Of a stretch of 64,000 nt of DNA, positions 22,317-33,977 are shown piece after piece (within the stretch, counting starts at the first letter, position 1; the number at the start of each line of letters is the position of its first letter). The stretch spans positions 911,467,009 to 911,531,008 of the forward strand of contig NC_081414.1 in NCBI RefSeq assembly GCF_030272615.1, written 5' to 3'. Origin of the DNA: Cryptomeria japonica (Eukaryota; Streptophyta; Pinopsida; Cupressales; Cupressaceae). A model generated the notes under the pieces. That model had not been told where the DNA came from, made no database searches, and saw only the letters and a program-made list of their open reading frames with translations. The position numbers and the translations under genes are program-made.

Positions 22317-22568
22317 TCAGTGAAACCAGTCACAGAGTCCACTACGTATGGCTTGTACTGGTATGCTATTCCCTTCCTCAAGTACTTCTACATCGAGAAA
22401 TGCCCGCAATCTCAACATACTAAGTGTATGATAGATTGTGCTAGCAAGTTTGTGTTTCAGATCAACTCCCCGATGGTTAATAAAAATGTCGTATGGAAGC
22501 AATGAACCAGATGAAGATGAAGATGCATAGGTTGGTGTAACTTGATCAAAAGCATTTCCATTCTCCAT
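22317..22568 (-). pseudogene. Captured TIR-domain fragment of a TNL-type resistance gene
   Basis: On the minus strand an ATG (22568-22566) begins MENGNAFDQVTP. A serine run and the TIR start PYDIFINHRGVDLKHKLAST follow, then LRLRAFLDVEVLEEGNSI and AIRSG. These match TIR motif 1 (YDVF.NHRG/SFRG) and the FLD..EL..G..I segment. The FINHRG form is what I associate with conifer TNLs. The domain ends after about 84 codons, before the conserved SxxYAxSxWCLxEL part, and no NB-ARC or LRR follows. Upstream, about 170 bases on the minus strand include a TATA-like TTCTATAAATTC, so the 5' end of a host gene seems to have been taken, in sense with the element. Confidence 0.75.
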
Positions 22569-22625
22569 TTGATTGAATTCGGAGGAAAGGATAAGCTTGG
22601 AGCGAAGGCAAAGTAGTTGGAGCAA

Positions 22626-23576
22626 ACGTGAAGCTGTGCAGAAAGGGAAGACTCTATATCTGAATTTATAGAAATCCCGCTAGAGTTTTATGCAGCAAAT
22701 TACGTGAAAGGATTGCGAAAAGATGAACAAAACGAAGATTACGATCAATACATTTATGAAGCTAAGATAAGCTCCTTCGGTAAAGCAGACTAGAGAATGT
22801 TTTACTTCCATGCACTATTGTGAATGGATCACAAATGACTTCTTCAACATAAAATTCATGTGTTAAGAGTCGTTGAATTGTTTGAAACACAATGTGTTAT
22901 ATGTGAAGGGTTGTGACCCATTTTGCCCTCCTTAACCTTCCGTACAAGGACAAGTCTTTCATTTTAAATGAGTATGGAGATTAAAGCAATATGACAATGA
23001 AAAGTAGAAGATCTTTTTATGGGGCTTATAGGAGTTTTTTTTTTATAAGTCTATGCATGATATTTAAAATAATGTATAATTTTAAATATTTATTTAATTT
23101 CAAGATATTATAAAAGAAATTATAAGTTGATGATGTAATTTATTAAAAGGTTTACGAATTACCAATTAGTTACTTAATATGAATTTGATTTGGAAAATTT
23201 AAAATTAATTTTGAGAATTATTTTTTATTAGTATTTATCAATACAAATAGAATATTTGAAGTTATTTGATCATAGATTTTCACTAACAAGGACATTTTTA
23301 GTTATCATTTATTTCAAAAAAAAATATATCTCAAATTTGTCCTTATTTAATGTAAAATAATATAAATGGTTGTACACCTTTTCAAACTAGGCTCAAGGTA
23401 GGCTCACAGGGTGTACTTACTTGAATGTGGAAGCTTGATTTTATGAGTATTTTGAAATTACTTAATGATATAACATGCATGTTGATTGAGCATAAGGAAT
23501 TTTCCCATCAAGTTCTATAGATCTTCTAGAATAATTTGTAAAAATGATTAGTATAGCCTAATAGGCTCTGATGTCA
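22626..23576 (-). other. Element C 5' untranslated region and upstream of TIR fragment
   Basis: No gene. Very AT-rich from 23030 to 23400. The primer binding site stands at 23564-23576 (minus TGACATCAGAGCC, initiator tRNA-Met type, slightly diverged). Confidence 0.6.
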
Positions 23577-24098
23577 TGTTAGAAATTAGGATCTTAGGAT
23601 ACTAATCATTATAAACAAGATTATAAAGTAAATGAAATATGAAACATACATGCAAAATATACACAGTACACAAGATATACATGGGGAAAACCCTTTCGGG
23701 TAAAAAAACCCCATAAAGCATCATTTAATTAAAACACTTACAAATATAGTCTATAATAAAATAGACATGAACCTGGGGACACTCCTCCAATACTTTCACA
23801 TGGCCAATAATACCTCATATGCATAGTGATACAACTCACAATAAAGCTCCAAATTCACACACCTCTCAAATGAGAGAGAACCTCCTTAAATATAGGAGGA
23901 AGGGTGACTTCACTAGTCACACCTTTTCAATAACCCCCACTTATAAATAATTAATAATCTAATAGTTATTAGATTATAATTATTTCAAATGGGATATGCT
24001 TATAGAGCATATAATATATAAGGTTTTATAACCTTATATTAGAACATTATATATAAATGTTATAAGGATGTGATCCCTAATAACATTATGTTCTAACA
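23577..24098 (-). repeat. Element C 5' LTR
   Basis: 522 bp, pair of 18268-18788. It directly abuts the primer binding site. Confidence 0.92.
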
Positions 24099-24780
24099 AT
24101 CTGGGACTGAAGCACCCATAACATTCATGAGTGTCCCTCTTAAGGAACATGAGCTTAAGTATTCACTCTCAGAAAAACAAGCCTTTGTCGTGGTTAAAGC
24201 GGTCAAACAATTCAGGTATTATATTTTGCATTCTCACTCTGTGGTGTTTGTTCCAGATTCTGCAGTGAAAAGTATTTTGACTCGGCAGGAAGTTGGGCTC
24301 AACAAAAGAGTGACATGGGTAACCAAAATTCAGGAATATGATCTAGATATTCGTCCTACAAAGACGATTAAAGGACAGGGCTTATGCAAATTGATACCAG
24401 AGAATAAGGTGGAAACAGATGAAGAGCTACCATTGACTCTATTTGTTGGGTTGCAAGATACATGGTTTTCTGACATAGCTTATTACTTGACCTATGGTAT
24501 TTGCCCGAGTCATTTATCAACTAAAGAACAAAGGAATCTCAAATTAAAAGCAGCTAAGTATGTTATCTGGCAAGATGTTTTGTATAAAAAAGTCTTGGAT
24601 GGTACCTATTTGAGATGTGTAGATAAGCCAAAACAGCGGAAGCTTCTAGGAGTTTATCATAATGAAGCCTGCAGTGGACATTTCTCATCCTCAGTAACCG
24701 CTTTTAAGATTATACGAAATTGTTTTTATTAGCCTGGTATATTCCATGATGCATATACCTATGTTAAGGGATGTGAAAAT
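24099..24780 (+). pseudogene. Element B RNase H remainder and integrase N-terminus
   Basis: Continuation of the frame cut at 18267. LKEHELKYSLSEKQAFVVVK and AVKQFRYYILHS are the second half of gypsy RNase H; EYDLDIRPTKTIKGQ is its end. The linker and the integrase zinc-binding region follow (LRCVDKPKQRKLLGVYHNEA, H...H kept). A TAG stands near 24730, and the frame shifts near 24780 inside the C-x-x-C part. Confidence 0.82.
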
Positions 24781-24782
24781 GT

Positions 24783-25714
24783 CAACTCTTTTCCAGAAGA
24801 CCACATTTGGCGGTTCTACCTTTAAAACCTATGGTAGTGGATGGACTTTTCAAACAATGGGGTATTGATTTCGTAGGCCAAATAAATCCTCATTTTAGTG
24901 CTAGCCATATGTATATTCTGACCGCAACAGATTATTTTACTAAGTGGAGGCTATTCCCACTAAGAAGGCAAACTCAGATGTAGTATGTAATTTTCTCAAA
25001 GATTGCATTTTAGTCCATTTTGGGGTTCCTCAGAAGATTGTCGCTGATAATGCATCATATTTCTCCTCTAAGGAATTGACCATGTTTTGTTATGAACATC
25101 AAATTACTCTTTCACACTCCTCTGATTACTTCTCGCAAGGTAATGGGTTGGTAGGATCGAGCAACAAGAACCTGATAGCAATCATGAAGAAGTTAGTTGA
25201 TGATAATGCCCGAAACTGGCATAAAACGTTATATGAAGCCTTATGGATAGATAGAATTACTTCTAAAAGAGAAATTGGAATGGCACCTTATGAACTGGTA
25301 TATGGGATTGGTGCAAAGACTTCCTTACCTCTAAAATTGGCAGCAATGAAGCTTCAAACTGTCATTGAGGATTCCTTCTTCCAAAATGCTCTAGAAAAGA
25401 GAGTCATGTATTTGACGAAGTTGGAAGAGGAAAGGGATATGATAGTGGATAGAATTATTGAACATCAGAATAGGGTGAAGAAAATCTTCGATATGAAGTC
25501 TCAACCAAGGGGGTTCCTCGAAGGGGATGAAGTACTGTTGTGGGACAAGAGAAGAGAACCAAAAGGTGCCCATGGAAAATTTGATTCTTTGTTGAGAGGT
25601 CCGTTCAAGATCTGTGAAGTGGTGGGACCGAATGCATTCAGACTAAATTATCCGGATGGAACGGTTATGCCCTATACCTATAATGGGCAAGACCTAAAGC
25701 TCTATAAACTTTGA
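24783..25714 (+). pseudogene. Element B integrase core and C-terminus
   Basis: The DDE integrase core is readable across frameshifts near 24780 and 24950: WGIDFVGQINP, TATDYFTKW (first Asp kept), IVADNASYF (second Asp kept). The block normally NGQAEASNK reads NGLVGSSNK, so the catalytic Glu is Gly (25154-25156). It continues with MAPYELVYGIGAKTSLP and the C-terminal GDEVLLWDKRREPKGAHGKF and LRGPFKICEVVG. It ends TYNGQDLKLYKL. No chromodomain is present, which fits a Tat-type element. Confidence 0.85.
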
Positions 25715-25870
25715 AATCTATGATCAAGAGTATCTGTACATAGTAGACTAGTTGTTTGTTTTGTCTTTTTGGTGTGTGTTCTTTCGTTCCTCTTTCTATT
25801 TTGTTGTGCGAAACCAAAGATTTAGAGTTCTTCGCACTTTTCACAAAATGCAATCCCCAGTCAGAGCCAA
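25715..25870 (+). other. Element B 3' untranslated region
   Basis: Short stretch between integrase and the 3' LTR. No strong polypurine tract is visible; the bases before the LTR read CAGTCAGAGCCAA. Confidence 0.5.
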
Positions 25871-26481
25871 TGTTGCCTTGTCATTCGTCCCTCATAACAA
25901 GAGTGAGTCGCGTTACAAAATTTTTACTCGAGTCCTTTTCTCCTTCCTTTTTCTGAAATCTTGTTGAAAGTTTGTCGGTTCAATTCCTAACCCTCCTGTA
26001 AATCAATTCTAAATCCTTAGCATTATGTTTCAATGGTCGGTTTGAACCTCATGAACCCTTCAAACCATCCTGAAATGAGTTCATAGTGTTCATTTAGGTA
26101 CCACGGGTTCTAAGTTGTGTCTAAGGTATTTTCAGGCTAACATTCATATCAAGTGTTTTGCAGCAGTTCTATTTCACGGTCGCAGATGATGTTTCATATA
26201 CTCTTTCTCCAGACTGTGAACCATTTGAACCTAGTTAGAACAGTTCAGTGAGGTTCAAAATGTTCGATGAAGTTCAAAAGACCAGCAACAATCAACAAAG
26301 TTAGATCTTTTCCAAAGAAAAATCTCCTTGGTGTAGCATATGTTTTGAACTACCTAAACCCTCATGAAGTCAGTTCAAATGGTTCATGAATGTTCAAATC
26401 AGGTGGGTCCCATAGAAAAGACTAAACGACATGATGATGCATTTATTGCTAAGTGTGATAAAGATCCGGCCATATCTCGGG

Positions 26482-26665
26482 TGACGTCAACCTGTCGATT
26501 TTTGAAGGCAAGTAATCATTTTTGGGAATTGGCGGTTATGCCACCGAGCGCTATCATGCATTCAGTACACACGTGTGATGTCAAATCCCAATGCTTGGCT
26601 CATTTGAGTTGACGACCAAAAATTAATGCACTAATTGAGCTTTTGGCACTTCATTTGTTATAAGG
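26482..26665 (+). promoter_or_regulatory. Putative promoter sites in 3' LTR
   Basis: TGACGTCA (26482-26489), ACACGTGT (26569-26576) and TTATAAGG (26658-26665), at the same spacing as in the 5' LTR. The donor AG/GTGAGT follows at 26766. Confidence 0.5.
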
Positions 26666-26929
26666 TATGAAGTGATTTATTTTTGAAACCTATTCTTCAT
26701 TGCTGCAGAATGTTTGGTTGATGGTTTGTTTGCTCGTAGTCGTTCGATTGGTTTTAGCTATGAAGGTGAGTTTTGATTTCTATCTACTTCAGTGATTTTT
26801 AGCTATTTTTCTCTCTTGTAATAGAATTTCCTAGAGAGATAAGGGTTGTTGGCTATAAATTTTGAAGTTCACTCTGCATCTTTTCGGAAATATTTTTCAG
26901 TCTTGCTTGCACAGAACCCATTGTCAGTG

Positions 26930-29900
26930 ACACAGACCTAAAAGGGGAAGATTTGGAAGCCTTGAAGGAAAGGACGTTTAAGGGTATTGATGGTTCTTTT
27001 GGTCTAGACATTCTAAGTAGTGGCCTGATAGAGGCAACAACTTTCCCACCTGTTATTCCTTGCCTTGAATTAGTTAGGGAGTGCATTATATGATATGATC
27101 CTATTTTTGAAACTATCAAGAGGGACAATGGTGAAACCCTCCTCGCGATTAATAGGGAAGTCATTTCTTTTGTTTTCAAATTGCCAGATTATAAGTTCTC
27201 AAATTTTTCCCCTGCCCAATCAATCACCAAGTTAAATATGGACAAGAGTGAACACTAGAACAATATAGAAAAGCATTGGTTGATAGTTCCTCAGAAAGGT
27301 GGCTCTAGGCTAGCTAAACACCCCAACAAAAATCACACGCTTCCCCATATTCGTTATGTTATGTTGTTGTTACACTGAGTTAGAGGTTCGGTTGAAGCCT
27401 ACAACTTTGATGACTAGATTTACTGTTATGTACAATTGGTGTTGGAGGGAAAGCAGTTCCTTGACTAGGCAGAGCTTATTGCTGACTCTGAGAGAATAGT
27501 TGAGCATGGCAAAGAAGTTCAAACACAATTTCTTCATGTCTTCTTATTTGATATATTGCTTGGAATGTACCAAAGAGATAATGGGAATTCCTAGGCAACC
27601 TGCAGAAGGGGATGTTTCTATATATGACTTTTACCCCATGCTGCAAAAAGATAATGCATTACAAGATTTCAGGAGAGTGCATAATGCTTTCCTGGGGGAC
27701 CTGTGCTATGAATTGAAGAACATGAAATCAAAAAGAATGTCTGAAGACGCTCAGGCCTTGGTGAAAATATATGGTAGCTTCTTTGTTCAATTTCCTCGTT
27801 TTTGTTATATAAGGGTAGGCGGTTTCGAAGAAGAACCTTTCAAACTTCCTCATTTTTGTTCAGATTGCTTTGTCCTTGCTGAGATTTGTGAACAGATGTC
27901 TTTTGTGATTAAGAAAGCTCAACTCAAAGATAAATGGAAAGATCATTTCCTTGTTCAATTGGGCGCTTTATCTTGTAGTTCAATGTCAGATGCGTTGACC
28001 ATAGGAGCTGACTTGAAGAATTTTAATTTCAAACTGTATCAAGGAAGGAATGGCTTTGATAATAAAGGCTTTTCACGGGGCCTTGGTTTGATGGTGCACC
28101 TTCCTATCTCACACTTGGAAGACTATTGGGAAGATTGCTATGATGAAATTGAAGTGTTCAGGAGAGAAAATATGAGAATGGTTCTAGGACAGATAGTTTC
28201 ACTGTAGGTGAAAATTGATATAAGTGGGATCAAAGAAGATAACCTCGAGCTATTTGAACCTGGGTACCTAGATCAAACTGAACCTGAAACACTATGTATT
28301 AATTGGGATGTGGAAGAAGATGATGATATACAACTCAGAACAAAAAGAGTCTTGGAGAGAGCTGTAGATTGGGTTAATAAGAAAAGAGCAATGAAATCAC
28401 GCAGGATCAGTCCTACAAGAGGTAATGTTGTTTCTCTACGTTCTCCAAAAAGCTTTTCTAACCCCACTTCTATGCCTATTCATGTAGGTAAAAATAAGAA
28501 GTTATCTCACACCAAGCACGAGCCTAATCCTGCTTTGAATTGTCCTGCTCCTCGATTTACAAGGTCACGGAGTGGTGTACTGAAGAAAATGGACTTGGTC
28601 AGAGACACGGAGGTGAAAGACAAGACCCTCGACCCTCATATTTTTGAGGTCGAGGACCTTGATAGTGATATTGTCAACACCATGGATTCCCATGCAATCA
28701 CTGTAGCCATGACACCGCCACCTAAAGTAACTGGAGGAATAGCTAGTTCAAGTACAACTCCCAAATGGTTAACTACTTCAGTAAGTAAGAAACGGAGCTC
28801 GATCCCAGTGTCTATCCCAATTCAAGACATGGTGGTCAAATACGTGGAAAAGGGTCCTAAATAGGAGAAGTTCAAAACAACCACCAGGTTGGACACTGAT
28901 GAAAAGACTGGGAGATGGGTTGCTGAAATTACTTCCTATAAACCCAAGGATGAAGGTAAGGAAATTAATGCAAAAGATTTTGAAGTCACTCAAGTAGATC
29001 TGGGGAACATGAGCAGAGACTCTGATAACCACCTTTTCAAGGTGACGGCTAAGAAAATTTTCACCAGGTCAGAAAAAGACGGACAAGAGAAAAGGGAACT
29101 GAAACATCACATCAAGGTTTTAGCCCAATTCATTGATAGCCTAGGCTATTTTTGAGCACTCCCTATATCGCAAGCTTCAAAAAACTTTGACCCCACTTCA
29201 CCAGAGAACAAGAAACTGATGAATCAAGTTCAGGGAGCCAAGAGCATCACAGGGGCCGTAGAAAAATGGATTGAAGGAGTGATCAAGGATGGCGAAAAAT
29301 ATATTACAGATTCCAGGAAGCTATGCGATGAAATTCAAAACTTCATTGCGGAGATCCAGAATCAGGTTATGCAATTGGAAAAGGAGGAGCATAAGTGGGA
29401 GAACGTATTACCCATGTTCGCCGAGATACAAAAATATGGAGCCACTGAGTTTTTAACAGAAAACTCAATAAAATTGGTAACTGATGAGTTCCAGCTCTTT
29501 GTGTTGAAGAAAACCATAGTGTGGCGTGTAATTACATTCAAGGTTGTAACCTCTAATGCTAAAGCCTCCGTTTAGGAGCTCCAAGAACTTCAACATAGCT
29601 TGGTCAATGATAATAAAGTGTTTAACCCAAATCATGATTGACAATTAGGACTTTATGGGCTGAATAAACTTGACGCGGTAAAGGCATTTAAATTGTACAT
29701 GGAGAAGATTAGGGCTAAAGGAAACTTTACTTATGAAGATATAACACAGATTGCCCGAATTGAATCCATGACATTCATTGGCAATGATTAGTTACCTAAA
29801 CATGCCGAGAAAATGGTAAAACACAGGTGGGAAAATGAAGCTGTAAATGCGAAAACTAATGCCATGAAGAATCCGAGTCAGTCTATGATTCAGGAGCTTA

Positions 29901-29959
29901 CAACTAGCCATGATGCCTGGAAAAGTGGAAAAGAAGATGACGCTGGAGATGAAGCATAG
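26930..29959 (+). pseudogene. LTR-borne large ORF, 3' LTR copy (unknown family)
   Basis: Second copy of the protein at 9930-12955. Frame 1 runs from about 26930 (KGEDLEALKE, VRECII). A two-base deletion near 27487 moves it to frame 2, which is then unbroken in register to the final stop at 29957-29959 except for stop codons at 28205, 28861, 29153, 29573 and a few after. Earlier stops at 27376, 27415 and 27466 correspond to CGA or TGG codons in the other copy. Several stops are thus C-to-T or G-to-A changes, the mark of methylated-cytosine decay. The two copies keep the same protein sequence over most of their length. Function unknown. Confidence 0.72.
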
Positions 29960-30822
29960 TTTGATGCTCATGCTTTATTTTTATTTTTAAATGCTTTGCA
30001 AAAACCTTGCAATTACTTCGGGACATCTGTCCTCTAAATTCTCTATTAGTTTTATAACTGTTTCAGAGGAGGTCGGGTTTTTAGGGAGACGTCCTTTGTT
30101 CTTTGGAGGACTACTATAAGTTAGATGAAATATATTTTAGAAGGGTTAAAACGGTAGACAAAAAGATTAGAAAGTTTTGGTTTGTTTGAAGGAAGTAATT
30201 AGTTTTTCCAGAATCTAAAATTGGAAGGAACTTATGTGTGTATCTTTATGTCTTTGTTTCATGGAATATACATATAAAGATCATATGCATTTTGGGGTTT
30301 TAAATCTTCGAGTTTGAATCCATGGAGTAATATTTCTTTGCAAATATTAATCCAGTCAAATTGTCTGTGATTATCTTTCTGATGGTGAATGCTATTATTA
30401 ATCTGGAGCTTCTTTCTGTGTTGTTTAGAAGGATATTTGGTTGAAAAGAGACTTTGTTTCTCTTGATTATTTTTTATGAAGTGCTGAAATCAGTGTTATT
30501 GAACTTTTCTTTGATTACTTCTAATTTTCGTGGTGAAACATCTTGAAGAAAGTTCTTTTTTGAAATATTTGCATATTACCGGCCTCTCATCTAAGAATTA
30601 AGTAGACAACCTTACGTGCTTTCAGGTCAAAATCATATCAGTTTTGTTTCGTTATACTATTTCTTGAAAAACTAATGGAGGGAGTTGTACCTATCTAAAA
30701 TTCAGAGGGAAGTGATGTATGTCACACTTACCCAACTATTTTGTTGAATTTTTTTTTTCAAAGAGGGTAACAAAGCTTTGAATTTATTCAATTAAAAGAA
30801 AAACAAAATCTGTTCACTAACA

Positions 30823-32493
30823 ATGTGTATACCGGTTAACAAATCTAACATAAAGCAGACTTACCGGTTAGATGGGAGGATAACACAGATGCAACCACAT
30901 AAAAGGAACAACATATGTACGAGGAAAACCCAAGATGGGAAAAACCTCGATGAGAAATGTTGCTGGAGTCTACTGCTCCAATCCAGCCTCACAATGAAAC
31001 ATTTGGTTACAACATTTAGGGCACCAACCCAAGGAGCGCTAACCCCTGATTTTAGGGCACCAACCCAAGGAGCACCAACTCCTACACCGCGCTCCAACTT
31101 AGTGATTACAATATCATATAATCAATACAAAAGTAATCTCCCAATTACAAATGAGTTTTGTAACCTCTGCAATCTTTCTTCTTTGCTGCAACCTTACCGG
31201 TTCAGCCTCTGCTTCTTCTCTATCGGTACACTACTCTCTGCACACTGTCGGTTTACAACTTGTCGGTCACTTCACTTGTTGGTTTAACCCGTACTCTGAT
31301 CTTCTCTGCTTCTTCTCTAGAGGATCACTCTTCTCTTGTTCCTTTACCGGTTACTTCACTTGCTCACAAGTTCACACCACTGTCAGGCTCAATGAACTCT
31401 CTGACTAGTTGACTCTTTGCTTCTCTTTCATTCTCTATCCTTCATCACCCAAATTGTAGCATCATCAGACCCTTCTATCATGGGTCGACATATTTATACT
31501 TGAGTTTTCCCGCCATGACCGACATTCAAACTTTTGGCTCGCTAGGTTTTCTTCATTGACCCCGAGGCAAATCAAATCCAATCAGATCTTCATCCAGAGA
31601 CCGACCACCTGCAATAGATTAATCAAACTCTATCAATCCTACTGCGTACAAAACACGTTTTCCCTATTTGCAAACATGGCACCTTCTTCGGTTTGCACTT
31701 GTCAAACACCTATGAAGCGATCATGTATATAGATTCACCTACCCTAATCTACACCTAGACACTCGGCCGCGATCATGAATTCATAAAATCAGATCTTTGT
31801 CCTTTGATCAGTTTTGCCTTGTACTCTTCTACTCTTCGACCCATGAAACATGCTCTCGACAATAATATCGACCAGTCACCACCTACATCACCGACTACAC
31901 TTCACCGACATGTGCATGCATGCCACTTCAACTCCACGAGGCCCCTTTGTCTACATCCACCTCAACTTAGTCTGTTATGTCAGTTTGGATAGGATCACCG
32001 ACCAACCACACAATCGGGTTCATCTACCGGTTCACAGAGGCTGTCGGTTATACCCTGAACGGTCTGTTTTCAACCTTGCACTTAGCTTCTCTTCCGGTGG
32101 AACACTCAGCTTGTTCAGCATACTTACCAAATTACCTTATGCACATCATCAATAGATGGGAGCCTTTCACTTCTGCACTTTGTCAGCTTACTGGTTGACA
32201 TACTTATCGGCAACCATCTTGATGATATCATTTCATCAATCTTCAACAAACTCCATCTGTCAGCATCTGTGGCAACACCCTTCTTCACCACTGGACCGGT
32301 TCTGCTATTAACATTTTTATCAAAGTGACAAACATATCCTTCCTCTGTATTGGTAACTCATCATGTCTACTTGGATGATCCGGTGCACATCCCTGATCTC
32401 ATGCACCTAAGGCAACTTAGTGTCTTACCGATTCATCTGGTGTGAGCCCTCAATCACCTGCATTCAATTCTTTTGTCTTATCTTGAAGGACTA
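30823..32493 (-). repeat. Element G 5' LTR, fragment 2
   Basis: It resumes the LTR of G immediately after element B: GTGTATACCGGTTAAC matches 2866-2884. It carries two units of the LTR tandem repeat at 31015-31085. It ends where element A is inserted, with GACTA (32489-32493) as target site. Confidence 0.88.
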
Positions 32494-33327
32494 TGATGCA
32501 GAGCCCTCCTTATATCTTGTCAAACACTTCAAGATGTATGACACTGACCCCTCAACAAACCAATAGGATCCTACAAAGCAAGGCTCTACACTCTTAGTTC
32601 CAACTTCTCATTTCACTCCAAGGTTCATACTACTCAAATTGGGTAACTTGCTCCATTATGCATCATGAAGCCTCCTAAGGCTCCTGACCTTCACAACCCC
32701 TATTTTGGATCATACAACACTCACATTGACCAGACCAAACATAGGTTTCAAGGATTCAACCCAATCCGTAGAACTCTGTACCTCATACCAAAACCTCACA
32801 GTTTGCAAGAAAAACTCAGAATTTCTTATTGCTTGCAGTCATTTAAATATTTCTCCTTATAGTCTCTCCTTGAGAATTCTGTCCACAAGGTGTTTATACC
32901 CCTCTACAACTGCTCCCATCCAAAAACAAGAGGTTAGAGTCGTTGGAGGAGTTAAACCAACAAAAATTCAGAAAGTTGCATAAAAGTTGTTCATGACAAC
33001 TTTTGACAAAGTTGTCAAAAATGTCATTTCTTCCACCTGAATGACTTGGGTCAAGACTAGCACCTCTAAACACCCTAGAAGCATACAAAACAACTAAAAT
33101 CACTAGGACAAACCTATCCTAAGCATACTTAGTCCCCTTTTGTCCAAAAGTCCTAATTGGCTTATCAAGATGCCAAAATAGGAGTTTGGCTCACAAGATG
33201 GGGTCTTTTATTACAAACACAAAATGCATGATTGAAAGCACAAGGAAAACATACTAAGACATGTTTCAGGTCTTATCCTTCCTCCTCTGAGCCTGAATGA
33301 TCATGTTGAAGGGGTGCCCCTACACTA
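32494..33327 (-). repeat. Element A 3' LTR
   Basis: 834 bp, paired with 38039-38869, with about five differences in the first 78 bases by eye. The tract TACTTCCC (33328-33335) on its right is the weak polypurine tract of the minus strand. Confidence 0.92.
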
Positions 33328-33329
33328 TA

Positions 33330-33977
33330 CTTCCCAGAAAAAGAAATCTCAAGTCCACTTGAGATGAGAGTTTGCAGGTTTGCACCATGGTTTTTGATTT
33401 GTTGTTCTATCATCCAGACTGCTTCAGAATCTGGTTATCCCTGCCAGGCCACCAAATACTCCACATATACTTTGTTCCTTGTCCTCTTTGCAACCTTGGT
33501 TTCCAAAACTTTATGCAATTTTGGTGGTTCATGTTTGGGAATGTCATCATCCGCTACAACCTGAATGGTTTCTTCTCCTGTATCAACACTACATTTGTAA
33601 AGGGTTAAGTCACATACATAAAAAATGGGTGACAAAACAAGATTAGGTGGGAGTTAAAGTTCACAAGCATTTTGTCCATATTTTTTCAAGATTTGACAAG
33701 GTCCAATCTTCCTCTATATAAGCTTTGTATATTTGGCTTTTGGAAGTCTTTCCTTCTTCAAGTGAACCCACACCAAGTCTCCCACATCAAACTGGACATC
33801 CCTCTTCTTCTTATCAGAATGAGCCTTATACCTTTTTGCAGATTGTTGAAGGTGAGATTTAACTTGGTCATGTATCTCCTTTATGGCGGTGGCAAAGGTT
33901 TCTCCATCTGCACTAATGGCTTCTCCTTGAGGTAGTTCCCTTAACTCCAACACACCCCTTGGGTGGATGCCATACAC
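33330..33977 (-). pseudogene. Element A integrase C-terminus and chromodomain
   Basis: Minus strand. RGVLELRELPQGEA, then KKKRDVQFDVGDLVWVHLKK (the GPY-type integrase tail), then a stop near 33714. MSPIFYVCDLTLYK follows, then a chromodomain: KVLETKVAKRTRNKVYVEYL, VAWQG, a stop at 33435-33437, then PDSEAVW. A chromodomain after integrase defines chromoviruses and is thought to steer insertion to modified histones. Confidence 0.85.

Larger units (their letters stand above)
18268..24098 (-). mobile_element. Element C: non-autonomous LTR element with captured TIR fragment
   Basis: Inserted in the RNase H codons of element B. LTRs 18268-18788 (521 bp) and 23577-24098 (522 bp) start TGTTAGAAATTAGG, end GTTCTAACA and differ at roughly eight positions by eye. 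The flanks ATCTA (18263-18267) and ATCTG (24099-24103) fit a mutated target duplication. The primer site (minus TGACATCAGAGCC, 23576-23564) and polypurine tract (minus CATTAAGGGGTAG, 18801-18789) set the minus orientation. The 4.8-kb interior has no gag or pol. It holds tandem repeats near the 3' end and a fragment of a TIR-type resistance gene. Confidence 0.88.
8870..30822 (+). mobile_element. Element B: 22-kb Tat/Ogre-like Ty3/gypsy element with coding LTRs
   Basis: Plus-strand element nested in the 5' LTR of G. The LTRs are 8870-13817 (4948 bp) and 25871-30822 (4952 bp), beginning TGTTGCCTTGTC and ending TCACTAACA. The flanks GTGTG (8865-8869) and ATGTG (30823-30827) look like a mutated target duplication. 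Internal order: primer binding site, gag, protease, an RNase H-like domain, reverse transcriptase, second RNase H (cut by element C), integrase. Without C the element is about 16.1 kb. Both LTRs carry a large ORF of unknown family. All coding parts have stops or frameshifts. The Tat/Ogre placement rests on the primer site type, size and the two RNase H domains. Confidence 0.88.
25871..30822 (+). repeat. Element B 3' LTR (4952 bp)
   Basis: Direct repeat of 8870-13817 with the same start, end and internal order. It carries the conserved promoter sites and the second copy of the large ORF. Confidence 0.92.

Noticed and set aside
22160-22568. Working TNL resistance gene
   Set aside because: The TIR domain stops after about 84 codons, and no NB-ARC or LRR is present on either strand nearby.
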